A program made the position numbers and the translations under genes. A model generated the notes under the pieces. The model saw only the letters and a program-made list of their open reading frames with translations. It ran no database searches and was not told the DNA's origin. From Methylomonas aurea (lineage in GTDB: Bacteria > Pseudomonadota > Gammaproteobacteria > Methylococcales > Methylomonadaceae), in contig NZ_JANIBM010000011.1 of NCBI RefSeq assembly GCF_024505045.1, positions 58,277 through 122,276 of the forward strand: 64,000 nt of DNA. Reading direction: 5' to 3'. Within the stretch, counting starts at the first letter, position 1. The number at the start of each line of letters is the position of its first letter. Shown here in pieces: positions 9,046 through 18,681 of the stretch.

Positions 9046-10173
9046 ATGGAAAATCTCCGACTCTTGTGGGAAAGCACCGGTATTTACAACATTACCCAAC
9101 CGCAAATCATCATGATGGGGGTGGGATTCCTGTTGTTATATCTGGCGATTAAAAAAGGCTTCGAACCGCTATTGCTGTTACCGATCGGTTTTGGCGCGGT
9201 ACTCAGCAACATCCCGGTGGCCGGCATGGTCGACGAGGGCGGTATTCTTTATTACATGTATGGAGGTATCAAGGCGGGTGTATTTCCGCTATTGATATTC
9301 ATGGGCGTCGGGGCGATGACCGATTTCGGGCCGATGCTAGCGAATCCGAAAACCCTATTTCTTGGCGCTGCCGCCCAGTTCGGCATTTTCGCCACATTAT
9401 TTGGCGCGCTGGCCTTGAATGCAGTGCCGGGCATGGCATTTAGCTTGAAGGAAGCGGCGGCGATTGCCATCATCGGCGGCGCCGATGGCCCGACTGCAAT
9501 TTACGTTGCCTCCAAACTGGCGCCGGAATTATTAGGCGCAATTGCCGTGGCCGCATACTCTTACATGGCTTTAGTGCCGCTGATCCAGCCGCCGATCATG
9601 AGGGCATTGACCAGCGAGGACGAGCGCCGTATCGAAATGCAGCAGCTGCGGACTGTCGGAAAGGCAGAGAAAGTGGTGTTTCCGCTAATGTTATTGATTT
9701 TGACAGCATTGTTGTTGCCGTCTGCCGCGCCGTTAGTCGGTATGTTTTGCCTCGGCAACTTGATGAATGCGACCGGCGTGGTCGATCGGCTGAGCAAAAC
9801 CGCGCAGAACGAGTTGATCAATATCGTCACAATCTTTCTGGGCTTATCGGTCGGTTCCAAGCTTAGCGCAGAGGCGTTTTTGAAAGTACAGACCTTGGGC
9901 ATCCTGGGCCTAGGCGCCGTCGCGTTTGCGATCGGTACTGCAAGCGGTGTGATCATGGCAAAGGTCATGAATCGTTTCAGTAGCACTCCGATTAATCCTT
10001 TGATCGGCGCGGCTGGTGTTTCCGCGGTGCCTATGGCGGCCCGCGTCGCCAACAAAATCGGTCTGGAAAGCAATCCGCACAATTTCCTGCTGATGCACGC
10101 GATGGGACCCAATGTCGCAGGCGTGATTGGCTCAGCGGTCGCGGCAGGGGTGTTGTTGAGTTTGGTGCGTTAG
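9046..10173 (+). CDS. oadB: Oxaloacetate decarboxylase beta subunit, sodium ion pump
   Basis: Integral membrane subunit that decarboxylates carboxybiotin and couples this to sodium export. The 375-residue protein is almost entirely hydrophobic and contains the family hallmarks [10 protein letters not shown] and a C-terminal [18 protein letters not shown], typical OadB/MmdB/GcdB sequence. It sits 116 bases after oadA in the same direction, so it may be co-transcribed or have its own promoter. Physiologically the complex may run as an oxaloacetate-removing step that builds a sodium gradient. Confidence 0.95.
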   Translation: MENLRLLWESTGIYNITQPQIIMMGVGFLLLYLAIKKGFEPLLLLPIGFGAVLSNIPVAGMVDEGGILYYMYGGIKAGVFPLLIFMGVGAMTDFGPMLANPKTLFLGAAAQFGIFATLFGALALNAVPGMAFSLKEAAAIAIIGGADGPTAIYVASKLAPELLGAIAVAAYSYMALVPLIQPPIMRALTSEDERRIEMQQLRTVGKAEKVVFPLMLLILTALLLPSAAPLVGMFCLGNLMNATGVVDRLSKTAQNELINIVTIFLGLSVGSKLSAEAFLKVQTLGILGLGAVAFAIGTASGVIMAKVMNRFSSTPINPLIGAAGVSAVPMAARVANKIGLESNPHNFLLMHAMGPNVAGVIGSAVAAGVLLSLVR

Positions 10174-10352
10174 CTCTGTCAGGCGGGATCGAATTCAGGG
10201 AACCTCCAAAATTCATTTTTTTAAGGAGAGCTGGGCGAGGGAAATAAGCTGCCGATTTAATTCAAAATCATTCCTTTACCTGTATGTGCTTCCGGTATTT
10301 ATGCCGGGGGTTGGGGGATGAAGCTTTTACTGGTTTTAAGAGATTCCCTAGA

Positions 10353-11576
10353 ATGAGCGACCAGCTTAAGGACGCTAAGCGTACCAAAGTACTCTGGCTC
10401 ACTTCGAGCTACCCCCGCAATGAAGACGATAGCGCTTCGATATTCCTGCGCTATTTGGCGGAAGCGCTCGCAAACCGAGAACTGGATTTGTTGGTTCTCG
10501 CTCCCGATCATCACGAAGTACGCCCGTTTCCCCAACCATACGGTTTGGTTTGTCGCCATTTCCGTTATTTTTTTCCGCGCCGTCTACAATTGTTAGCGTA
10601 TGGCTCCGGAATCCTGCCAAACTTGAGCGCCGCACCGTGGTTATATTTGCAGGTGCCGTTTTTGATCGTGTCCATGTTCGTCGCTGCCGCACGGATATTG
10701 CTTAGCCAACGTCCCGCCTTGATTCATGCACATTGGATATTTCCGCAGGGTACTGTGGCAGTATTGTTGGGGAAGTTGTTTCGAATACCGGTGGTAGTAA
10801 CTGCTCATGGTAGCGATGCTTTTTTACTAAAAGGAAGACTCCTCGGTTTATTGAAACGCTGGACGGTGAAACAATGCTCTATTTGGACGAGCAACACGCG
10901 GGCGACTTCCGGTGCCGTCGGATTCGACGAATTGTCTAAACCGCATATTATTCCAATGGGCGTTGACTATCGGCGTTTTGTGTTAGGTGATCGTAAGTCA
11001 ATTGCAAAGCAACATAAATTAATTTTGTTGTTTGTTGGACGCTTGGTTGAAACTAAAGGAGTAGCTTATTTATTAAAAGCTTACGCCCTATTGTCCGAGG
11101 ATTTGCGAGTTAGAACCGAGTTATGGATTATAGGCGATGGAGAGGAGATCGAACGATTAAAATTGTTAGCGATAAAATATAGAATAAGCGATAAGGTCTT
11201 TTTCTTGGGAAAGTTGCCGAATGACAAATTGCCTGATTATTACGCGGCAGCGGATATTTTTGTTTCCCCGTCTATGATCGAAGGACAAGGAGTGACATTT
11301 TTGGAGGCGCTGGCGAGTGGCGTGCCAATTATCTGCTCTAATGTTGGAGGTATTGGGGAAATTATAAAACATGGAGAAACAGGTTTGTTTGTGAGTCCCA
11401 ATGATGTTGACGAGCTTTCGGAAGCGATTAATAGATTGATAACCGATAGAGAGTTTAGAATGAATTTGAGTAAAACCGGTAGAAAAATTGCTGAATCCTA
11501 TGATTGGCAATGTGTTGCTGAACAATTCATCTCGTTGTATATCAGCATCTTGAATACCGCCGAATTTAGATCGTAG
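10353..11576 (+). CDS. Family 4 glycosyltransferase
   Basis: Cytoplasmic glycosyltransferase adding a sugar to a lipid-linked glycan; donor and acceptor unknown. From the ATG at 10353 the product is 407 residues. The N-terminal Rossmann domain has SSYPRNEDD and VVTAHGSDAFLLKG; the C-terminal domain has LFVGRLVETKGV and the EX7E catalytic stretch EGQGVTFLE followed by ALASGVPII, all typical of GT4. An in-frame ATG at 10284 exists, but 10353 is preferred because family similarity begins there and AAGAGA lies upstream. First gene of the polysaccharide cluster; base composition turns AT-rich within it. Confidence 0.88.
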   Translation: MSDQLKDAKRTKVLWLTSSYPRNEDDSASIFLRYLAEALANRELDLLVLAPDHHEVRPFPQPYGLVCRHFRYFFPRRLQLLAYGSGILPNLSAAPWLYLQVPFLIVSMFVAAARILLSQRPALIHAHWIFPQGTVAVLLGKLFRIPVVVTAHGSDAFLLKGRLLGLLKRWTVKQCSIWTSNTRATSGAVGFDELSKPHIIPMGVDYRRFVLGDRKSIAKQHKLILLFVGRLVETKGVAYLLKAYALLSEDLRVRTELWIIGDGEEIERLKLLAIKYRISDKVFFLGKLPNDKLPDYYAAADIFVSPSMIEGQGVTFLEALASGVPIICSNVGGIGEIIKHGETGLFVSPNDVDELSEAINRLITDREFRMNLSKTGRKIAESYDWQCVAEQFISLYISILNTAEFRS

Positions 11577-11587
11577 TGTTTTAGTTG

Positions 11588-12661
11588 ATGAATATATATT
11601 TTCTATGCAAACGCTACTACACAAATAAAGACCTCATCAATGATCGGTTCGGTCGGCTCTATCAATTACCCAAACAGTTGTCTAGCTGCGGACATCGAAT
11701 TGTAGTCAATGCCTTCGACTATCGAAATCGGACTGATTTATATGTCGCAGATAACGGGGTTTCATTTCAAACCATTCCAGTAAGTCCGGCTAATTTAATT
11801 GGCGCGATTTTGCGGACTTATTCGCATGTTAGGAATATAAATCCGGACGTGATTATCGCTAGTGGTGATATCTATATCGGATTGATTGGGCTTCTGCTGG
11901 CCCGAAGATTGGGGATAAAGTTTGTATACGATGTGTACGACTATTATCCGGCTTTTCGAATCAACAGATTGCCAGGATTGAAATCGGTATTTAATTATGT
12001 TGTCAGAAAATCCAGTCTGGTTACTTGTGCTAGTCAATCGTTGCAGCGCTGGGTCAAAAGTGGGGTTAATCAACGTACATTATTGATTGAGAATGGTGTT
12101 GATCGAAACGTATTTTCAGTCGGCGATCGCGTTGAAGCTAGGCTTAAACTAAACCTCCCTTTAAGCAAAGAGGTGATCGGTTATTTCGGCTCGATAAATT
12201 TGGCGAGGGGTCCACTTTTGATCGCCGCTTGCAGGCTCTTGAGGGAAACGAAACCCAACTTACATCTTGTGTTTGCCGGACGCGTAGATGGAGTTGAGTT
12301 CAACGAAAACTGGATTAAATACTACGGAGAATTACCTCAATCATCCGTACCAAATTTAATTAATGCTTGCGATGTTGTTGTCGTGCCATATGCTGGTGAC
12401 CAGTTTAATTCTCTGTCAGGTGCTTGCAAAATCGCCGAATACCTTGCATGCGGTAAACCGGTAGTTGCTACAAGGGTATCTGACCATGCAGAAATATTCA
12501 AAGAGGCACCGACTTCACTATGCGAGCCTATTGCAGACGATATGGCTCGTGCTATTAAATCGCAACTAGAAAGCCCGAGAATTTTGCAATATCCCGCTAT
12601 TCTGGATTGGCAATCGATCGGACGGAAACTTCATCAAGAGTTGGCTAAGCTTGTGCCATGA
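11588..12661 (+). CDS. Family 4-like glycosyltransferase
   Basis: Probable cytoplasmic glycosyltransferase of the surface-polysaccharide cluster. The 357-residue product has a two-Rossmann-domain layout, with VYDVYDYYPAFRI in the N-terminal half and YFGSINLARGP and KIAEYLACGKPVVATR in the C-terminal half, matching the donor-binding region of GT4 enzymes. The ATG at 11588 is chosen over an in-frame TTG one codon earlier. It starts 11 bases after the previous gene and its stop overlaps the next start (ATGA), indicating one operon. Substrate cannot be told. Confidence 0.85.
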   Translation: MNIYFLCKRYYTNKDLINDRFGRLYQLPKQLSSCGHRIVVNAFDYRNRTDLYVADNGVSFQTIPVSPANLIGAILRTYSHVRNINPDVIIASGDIYIGLIGLLLARRLGIKFVYDVYDYYPAFRINRLPGLKSVFNYVVRKSSLVTCASQSLQRWVKSGVNQRTLLIENGVDRNVFSVGDRVEARLKLNLPLSKEVIGYFGSINLARGPLLIAACRLLRETKPNLHLVFAGRVDGVEFNENWIKYYGELPQSSVPNLINACDVVVVPYAGDQFNSLSGACKIAEYLACGKPVVATRVSDHAEIFKEAPTSLCEPIADDMARAIKSQLESPRILQYPAILDWQSIGRKLHQELAKLVP

Positions 12662-13527
12662 ACAGGCTTTTCGTTGTCATCACAGACTTCAACGGATTTG
12701 CCCAGACACGTCGTTGCCTGGATGCCTTATATAAAAGCACATATAAAGACTTCACGGTGTTGGTGGTGGACCACGGCACAACAGAAGAGACGCGGATTGG
12801 ATTGCAGAATGATTATCCCTGCGTGATTCGTTTACCGGGACCTTCAAGTCTTTGGTGGGCGGGAGCGAATAATTTAGGTATACGGTTCGCCATGGATAAG
12901 GGTGCAGATTTAATTATGCTGCTGAATAACGATTGTTATGTAACATCTGAAACTATTCAAAAATTGGTTGATATTTTGAGAAACAAATCCGGTGCAATTA
13001 TTGCTCCGATACAGCGAGACTGGCCTACTGGACGCATTATCAGTATTAATCCTAGGCATAATTTTCTATTAGGATTTCCTACAATTGGAGGGCTAAAAAG
13101 TCCGGTTGGAGCCGGGCTAGGTGACGTTATACCGGTAGACCTGATTATAGGCGGCCGCGGTGTCATCATCCCTAAGCATATATTTGCGGAAATTGGTTTG
13201 TTCAACGAAGCCCAGTTGCCACATTATGGGGCCGATCATGATTTTTATATTCGAGTAGAGAAAAAATTTGCTTTATATGTGTCGCTAAAAGCCTGTGTTG
13301 ATGTGGATCCCGCTCAAACCAGTTTGGCTGTTGATATATGTGAGATTGGCTTTAAAACGTTTATTCGAACTTTGATAGATCGAAGATCGCATAGAAATAT
13401 ATACGATATTTCTGTTTTGTTTAAACTCCATTATCCTCTGCCTCGTTTCTATTTAACTGGGGTTGTGTTTTATTATATTAGATATTTTTGTGTTTATTTT
13501 ATTAATAGATATATATTGGCTAGATAA
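12658..13527 (+). CDS. Family 2 glycosyltransferase, rhamnosyltransferase-like
   Basis: A 289-residue GT-A fold enzyme. It opens with VVITDFNGFAQTRRCLDAL, has VLVVDHGTTEE for nucleotide binding, LWWAGANNLGI as in WbbL/RfbF-type rhamnosyltransferases, and LLNNDCYV at the metal-binding DXD position. The C-terminal 70 residues are hydrophobic and basic and could associate with the membrane. It overlaps the preceding gene by four bases (ATGA). The sugar donor is not determined by sequence. Confidence 0.85.
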   Translation: MNRLFVVITDFNGFAQTRRCLDALYKSTYKDFTVLVVDHGTTEETRIGLQNDYPCVIRLPGPSSLWWAGANNLGIRFAMDKGADLIMLLNNDCYVTSETIQKLVDILRNKSGAIIAPIQRDWPTGRIISINPRHNFLLGFPTIGGLKSPVGAGLGDVIPVDLIIGGRGVIIPKHIFAEIGLFNEAQLPHYGADHDFYIRVEKKFALYVSLKACVDVDPAQTSLAVDICEIGFKTFIRTLIDRRSHRNIYDISVLFKLHYPLPRFYLTGVVFYYIRYFCVYFINRYILAR

Positions 13528-13586
13528 GGGTTTTTGTTTGTTTGATTCGGGAGAGATTTCTCAAGTCTACATGCTGGGTATAGGCG

Positions 13587-14867
13587 ATGCCAAGAGTTTT
13601 TAGGGAGTTCAAAAACAATACTATCCTAAATCGATTTGTCAGGATTATTGGTGTCGATGGTTTTGTGAAGGTGTCAGGTTTTATTTTATTACCAATTTAC
13701 CTAAAACTAATGACGCAAGAAGAGTATGCGGAATTTAGTTACGTAATGTCCGTGGTAAGTACTTTTGGTTTAATATTTAACTTTGGGCTTTATGTGCCTC
13801 AGGTGAAATTATATCAAGATGCTGATGGAAAAGAAAAGGGAAGTGTACTTTTTACTATTAATATTACCCTATTAGTTATGTTGGTCTTGGCTCTTGGGAC
13901 TTTCTATATTTTTAATCTAGATAATTCTATAATAAATCTATTATTTTCATCTTCGGAGACTTATTTGAGACATAGGGTTCTAATATTAATCGGCTTGGTT
14001 GTCTCCGTTTTTTCGTGCATGTTAATTTATTTCTATATCGCGAATGAATTTATCTCAAAGGTACAGGCTTATAATGTATTAAGATTTTTAGTGGGAGTGT
14101 CTGTGGCGTTGTTTGGGCTATATTGTGTGTCGGGTAACAAGGCCGATGTGCGAATGAAATCTTATTTGTTTTCAGAAATAATCGTAATACTTTTATTTTT
14201 ACGCCGTTATGTTAAGGAAATGAAATTAAAGTTTGATATCGATATAGCTATGAGATCATTGCAGTTAGGGGGGCCAATAATGATGTCAGCTATTCTAGGG
14301 ATATTTGTTAATTTTAGCGACAAATTTTTTATCGAGAAATATTGCTCGTTAACAGATATGTCGGTTTATTATGTCTCTCTCACGTATGGTGGCATTATTA
14401 CAGCTGTTTTTGCCGCATTTCAAAATGCCTGGCTGCCATTGTTTTTAAAAGAACGAGACGTAATGACTAATTTTTATAAAACAAAAAAAATGCTAAAAAC
14501 TTTGTTTATTTCATTTATTTTTCTTTCTGTAGTCTTGTGGGTAATGCAGTATGTTTTTATATTGTACAGAATAATTGATGAAAAATATTATCGAGTTCTT
14601 ATGATATCCCCATTTCAGATGATATCAAGTATGTTTTTAAGTCTTAGCGGTTTGCTAAGTAATTATACGATATATTGGAACATGACATATATTACTACTG
14701 TTTTTGGAATTGTCGTGTCTTTTATAGGGGTTCCTTTATACTTTTATGGTGCAAAACTTTATGGTATACAAGGAGTTTCAGTGGCAGGAGTGATTGCTGG
14801 TTTTTTATATTTTTCTTTTTATCTGTTATTTGTGTGTTCAAAAATAAATATTTTAGCTCGTCGTTAA
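13587..14867 (+). CDS. Wzx-type polysaccharide flippase (MOP superfamily)
   Basis: Integral membrane protein of 426 residues with about twelve hydrophobic segments spread through the sequence, including LLPIYLKLMTQEEYAEFS near the N-terminus, which matches the opening of lipid-linked oligosaccharide flippases (RfbX/Wzx). It would translocate the undecaprenyl-linked repeat unit made by the neighbouring glycosyltransferases to the periplasm. Very AT-rich coding sequence. No Wzy polymerase-like gene of comparable hydrophobicity is in the window. Confidence 0.87.
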   Translation: MPRVFREFKNNTILNRFVRIIGVDGFVKVSGFILLPIYLKLMTQEEYAEFSYVMSVVSTFGLIFNFGLYVPQVKLYQDADGKEKGSVLFTINITLLVMLVLALGTFYIFNLDNSIINLLFSSSETYLRHRVLILIGLVVSVFSCMLIYFYIANEFISKVQAYNVLRFLVGVSVALFGLYCVSGNKADVRMKSYLFSEIIVILLFLRRYVKEMKLKFDIDIAMRSLQLGGPIMMSAILGIFVNFSDKFFIEKYCSLTDMSVYYVSLTYGGIITAVFAAFQNAWLPLFLKERDVMTNFYKTKKMLKTLFISFIFLSVVLWVMQYVFILYRIIDEKYYRVLMISPFQMISSMFLSLSGLLSNYTIYWNMTYITTVFGIVVSFIGVPLYFYGAKLYGIQGVSVAGVIAGFLYFSFYLLFVCSKINILARR

Positions 14868-14929
14868 TTTATGTACTTAAATATATTAAATACGCATTAC
14901 TGGCTTTTTTGTGTGATTATAAATTAAGT

Positions 14930-15586
14930 GTGGTTTGGTATTCCCTGCGATATGCATTCCCCGTTTTAAGGTTTTATCAAAATGAAAAGCGTGATCCCAT
15001 TATTGATGAAAAGCCCTGGATGTCTTTTCCAGTTATTGAGCTTCTTGATAAAATATTGAAAAAAGACCAAATGGTTTTTGAGTATGGCTCTGGCGGAAGT
15101 ACTCTCTTTTTTTCTAGGAGAGTGAAACTCGTAGTTTCTGTTGAGCATAATCGAGAATGGTATGAATTAGTTGAATCAGAGATAAAGGCAAGAAAATTAA
15201 GAAATGTAAAATACGAAATTATCCCTCCAACCAGTTACTCGGATTATTCTAGGGATTTGGCTTCGGTGGCAAGTTCATATGTTTCTGATGACAAAGCATC
15301 AGAGGGATTGCGTTTTAAAGACTATGCTGCGGCGATAGATTGCTATCCAGATAGCTATTTCGATCTTGTGGTGGTTGATGGTAGAGTCAGGCCATCCTGT
15401 ATTCACCATGCACAAAATAAAGTAAAAAGGGGCGGCATTTTGTTGTTGGATCAATCGGAGCGTAAACATTATTCTAAAATTATTGGAGATTTAATGGGAA
15501 CTGGTAACTGGAAAAAAAAATCTATTACGGGCCCGCTGGCCTATGGTTTACATTTTACTGAGGCTACTTTTTTTTATAGAAAATAA
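14930..15586 (+). CDS. Class I SAM-dependent methyltransferase-like protein, start uncertain
   Basis: The frame encodes a soluble protein with a SAM-binding opening MVFEYGSGGSTLFFS, an acidic second strand LVVSVEHNREW, and DLVVVDGRVRPSCI followed by GGILLLDQSE, the pattern of Rossmann-fold methyltransferases. It runs from soon after the flippase stop to 15586. No ATG with a ribosome site lies between 14868 and the conserved region; GTG at 14930 is my working start and TTG at 14909 an alternative. An in-frame ATG at 14675 would overlap the flippase by almost 200 bases and is unlikely. Substrate unknown. Confidence 0.7.
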   Translation: MVWYSLRYAFPVLRFYQNEKRDPIIDEKPWMSFPVIELLDKILKKDQMVFEYGSGGSTLFFSRRVKLVVSVEHNREWYELVESEIKARKLRNVKYEIIPPTSYSDYSRDLASVASSYVSDDKASEGLRFKDYAAAIDCYPDSYFDLVVVDGRVRPSCIHHAQNKVKRGGILLLDQSERKHYSKIIGDLMGTGNWKKKSITGPLAYGLHFTEATFFYRK

Positions 15587-15591
15587 TTATT

Positions 15592-16458
15592 GTGAAAAAA
15601 ATCGCAAAAAAGATTCTTTCCCTTGCTTTTAACAGATTTCATCGTCCCGACTCTGAGGGCTTTATAGAGGTGTATGATGATATTTCGTGTAGAAGTATTT
15701 ATCTCTATTGGCGAAATGATAGTTATATAGAGACAGAGATATATAGGCACGGTCTTTACGGTGGCTGGGAAAGGCAATCTTTAGCGCTATGGGCTTATTT
15801 GTCAAAGAGATCGAGATGCATATTGGATGTTGGTGCAAATACCGGAATATATAGTCTTATTTCAAAAAGTAATAGTCCTTTCGCTAAAATTATCGCTATA
15901 GAGCCAATTGATGTTAATTTTGAGGTGCTGCATAATAATATTATTAAGAATAATTTTTCGATAATTACCGAGAAAGTCGCATTGTCAAATTATCAAGGTA
16001 GTGCGACGATGTTTGCGTTGAAGAATAAGCTAAATTATATGACGCAGATTGATAAGAATAGGTACGCGCTTCATCCCGAAATTGCTAAAAACCATGAAAT
16101 TTCGAAAATTTTAGTCGAAGTAAAATCCTTTGATTATTTTGCTTTTAAATACGACATTGAAGATATTGACTTGATTAAGGTGGATGTTGAAGGTAGTGAG
16201 CTTTCAGTCTTGGAAACCCTCTGGCCAATATTGTCGTCTAATTTGCCATCGATCATATTAGAAATAATAGGTAATGATAGTGCCGATCGGATCAACGAAT
16301 TGCTTAGTACTCTTGATTATGATTATTTTTCAATTGATGAGATCGGTCGTAGAATAACAAAAGTCGATAGATTGTGGGATAATAATCATCAGAATTTTCT
16401 TATTTGCAAAGCGGAGATTTTAGAGTATTTAAAGGGCTTTGATGTTGTCATAGGCTAA
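15592..16458 (+). CDS. FkbM family methyltransferase
   Basis: The 288-residue product has the FkbM-type SAM site ILDVGANTGIYSL, the acidic strand IIAIEPIDVNFEVL, and the C-terminal hallmark LIKVDVEGSELSVLE. FkbM-family enzymes O-methylate sugars or polyketides; within this cluster a sugar hydroxyl of the glycan is the likely acceptor. The start is GTG, 5 bases after the previous stop, suggesting coupled translation. AT-rich like its neighbours. Confidence 0.87.
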   Translation: MKKIAKKILSLAFNRFHRPDSEGFIEVYDDISCRSIYLYWRNDSYIETEIYRHGLYGGWERQSLALWAYLSKRSRCILDVGANTGIYSLISKSNSPFAKIIAIEPIDVNFEVLHNNIIKNNFSIITEKVALSNYQGSATMFALKNKLNYMTQIDKNRYALHPEIAKNHEISKILVEVKSFDYFAFKYDIEDIDLIKVDVEGSELSVLETLWPILSSNLPSIILEIIGNDSADRINELLSTLDYDYFSIDEIGRRITKVDRLWDNNHQNFLICKAEILEYLKGFDVVIG

Positions 16459-16469
16459 TTGTAGAGGTT

Positions 16470-17654
16470 ATGAAAATAATGATTGTTTCCGAGTGGTATT
16501 CCGAGAATATGGGATATGCCGAGAATTTTCTGCCAAAAGCATTTGGCAAATTAGGCCACGAAGTTCATTTGGTCACTTCTGATTTGCAAGTGTATGCAAC
16601 ATCTCCCGATTATAATGAAGTGTATAGGCCTAAGCTTGGGGATGCTAGAGTCAAAGTTGGTATTTTTAAAAAGAACGATTTCACTTTGCACAGAAACAAG
16701 TCCTTTTTTTGTCGTCTCGGTATAGAAATCTTGGGGTTGGAAGAAAAGGTTAGGGAGGTGAAGCCTGACGTGATCTATTGCTTTGAAATATTACAAAGAA
16801 CAACTTTGCTTCTAGCAAAGCTAAAAGTTAAATATAGATATCTTCTTTTTTGCGAAAGCCGATTACACAGTTCAATTTTTAATCCTCCAAGAAATTTATT
16901 TTATCAATTTAAGTTTTGGATAAATATAAAGCTAATGGGATTGCCTGTTATTATTGATAACGTGGATAAATTTTTTCCGATAGCTAATGATGTTTTTTAT
17001 AATATTACTAAATACTACACAATAGCTCATGACAGGTGCGAGATTTCGAGTCTAGCGGTCGAAACCGATCTCTTTAACGCTACATATGATGATTTTAAAG
17101 TTAATCAACTAAGGCGTAACCTAGGGTTTTGTGAAGGTGACATCGTTTGTGTTTACACGGGCAGATTTACAGAGGAAAAGTCTCCGTTGATATTGGCCCT
17201 GGCGATACAATACTTGCATGAACGAGGCTATCAACGTTTTAAAGGCTTGTTCGTAGGTCGAGGTTCGCTTCAATATAACAGTAAGATTTCGCGTTGCACT
17301 GGATGTGTTGTTACTCCGTTTGTTTCTCCTGAATTTTTGCCTACTGTTTATCATGCATCTGATATTGGCGTTTGGCCTTTGCAGGAATCCAATAGTCAGT
17401 TGGATGCAATGGCTTGCGGCTTGCCGATTATTATTAATGATTCGGTATGGGATGATGACAAATTCGATGGTTGCGGGTTGAAATTTAAAAAAGGTGATGT
17501 TAAGGATTTGGCTGATAAAATACTCTCTCTATCTGGCAAGGAATTGAGGATTAGTATGGGGTGTGTTGGGTCTAGTAGAGTAATTAAGCACTATTCCTGG
17601 GAGGCCTTGGCGAAAAAAAAATTGAATAGTTTTTTGTCTTTAACGAGCTGTTGA
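16470..17654 (+). CDS. Family 4 glycosyltransferase
   Basis: A 394-residue GT-B fold protein. The N-terminal domain begins MKIMIVSEWYSENMGYAE; the C-terminal domain has CVYTGRFTEEKSPLILA, FVGRGS and QLDAMACGLPIII in the donor-binding region. AGAGG precedes the ATG. Probable cytoplasmic transferase acting on the lipid-linked repeat unit; donor unknown. Last gene before the inverted-repeat element. Confidence 0.85.
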   Translation: MKIMIVSEWYSENMGYAENFLPKAFGKLGHEVHLVTSDLQVYATSPDYNEVYRPKLGDARVKVGIFKKNDFTLHRNKSFFCRLGIEILGLEEKVREVKPDVIYCFEILQRTTLLLAKLKVKYRYLLFCESRLHSSIFNPPRNLFYQFKFWINIKLMGLPVIIDNVDKFFPIANDVFYNITKYYTIAHDRCEISSLAVETDLFNATYDDFKVNQLRRNLGFCEGDIVCVYTGRFTEEKSPLILALAIQYLHERGYQRFKGLFVGRGSLQYNSKISRCTGCVVTPFVSPEFLPTVYHASDIGVWPLQESNSQLDAMACGLPIIINDSVWDDDKFDGCGLKFKKGDVKDLADKILSLSGKELRISMGCVGSSRVIKHYSWEALAKKKLNSFLSLTSC

Positions 17655-17720
17655 TTAGCACTTGGCAATCATATGAGTCGTGTTTAGAAAAATATTTTCC
17701 AATAACAAATATACTGTTAA

Positions 17721-17818
17721 GAAGCCTCTGATTAATTCATTTTTCAAGAAAAACAGAATCGCAAGTCATTGATTTAATTGATCTCAAAATGCCAGATAGC
17801 AAATTAATCAGAGGTTCC
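17721..17818. repeat. Miniature inverted-repeat element (MITE-like)
   Basis: About 98 bases bounded by CCTCTGATTAATT (from 17725) and its exact complement AATTAATCAGAGG (to about 17814); outside the 13-bp core the ends GAAG and TTCC partly match as well. The interior is too short to encode a transposase. The ends resemble those of IS5-like elements, from memory only. No clear target-site duplication is visible. It fills the 208-base gap between two genes of the polysaccharide cluster and may mark where the cluster was assembled from parts. Confidence 0.6.
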
Positions 17819-17862
17819 GTAACGTAAAGTTCGAAATCGATACTCTGCTTATTATTATACTC

Positions 17863-18681
17863 GTGAAAATTTCTTCATCATTTCGACAATGGTTTCCACC
17901 GATTCTTATCGATACAGTTAACAATATTTTTAGTAATACAATTACATTTAGTAGTCAAGTTAGTAGTTGGGATTTTGCGGTTCGAGACTGCGTTGGTTAT
18001 GATGCAGCAAGCATATTAAATAACGTCTTAGATTCCACTCTTAAGGTAAAACAAGGTATAGCCTCATATGAACGGGACTCTGTGCTGTTTTACAAATGCG
18101 AATACGATTGGTCAATTTTATCGGGCTTAATGTTCGCATCCGCTAGAAATTCCGGACGGTTAAATGTGTTGGATTTTGGTGGCGCTCTAGGCAGCAGCTA
18201 TTTTCAGCATAGAGATTTTCTAAATGAGTTATCTGAAGTTCGTTGGAATATAGTTGAGCAAGTCCATTTTGTGCAGGCTGGTAGGGACCATATTCAGGAC
18301 CACATTTTGCGATTTTATTCATCTATACCGGAATGTTTAAGCGAAAACAGGCCTAATGCTATTTTTTTGTCCGGTGTATTGCAATACTTACCTGATCCGT
18401 TCGATATCTTAAAATCGCTGATGATCTCCGATGCAGACGTATTGATTATAGACAAAACTATAGTTAACGATTCGCAATCGGACAGGTTATATATCCAACA
18501 TGTACCGGATTCTATCTATAAGGCATCTTATCCTTGCTGGTCTCTGTCGGAATCTAAGTTGATAAATGCTGTATCCAGTCATTATTCATTAAAAGCCGAT
18601 TTTCCTAGCTTGAGTTTCCCTGTGCTTAAGCTTATCAAATCTGAATTCAAAGGTTACATTTTTCAACGGATAGTGCCGTGA
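17863..18681 (+). CDS. Methyltransferase-like protein, TIGR04325 type
   Basis: The 272-residue product contains LNVLDFGGALGSSYFQHRDF as the SAM-binding motif, followed by a Cys-poor domain with FLSGVLQYLPDPFDILKSL, matching a small family of putative methyltransferases (TIGR04325) common in O-antigen and exopolysaccharide loci. Likely modifies a sugar of the repeat unit. The start is GTG. The stop overlaps the next start (GTGA), so the two are translationally coupled. Confidence 0.78.
   Translation: MKISSSFRQWFPPILIDTVNNIFSNTITFSSQVSSWDFAVRDCVGYDAASILNNVLDSTLKVKQGIASYERDSVLFYKCEYDWSILSGLMFASARNSGRLNVLDFGGALGSSYFQHRDFLNELSEVRWNIVEQVHFVQAGRDHIQDHILRFYSSIPECLSENRPNAIFLSGVLQYLPDPFDILKSLMISDADVLIIDKTIVNDSQSDRLYIQHVPDSIYKASYPCWSLSESKLINAVSSHYSLKADFPSLSFPVLKLIKSEFKGYIFQRIVP

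Noticed and set aside
14675..14929. Upstream ATG start for the class I methyltransferase
   Set aside because: It would overlap the flippase for about 193 bases, and the extra residues look like an out-of-frame reading of flippase sequence.
17721..17818. Full insertion sequence
   Set aside because: Only about 98 bases between the ends; no transposase open frame.
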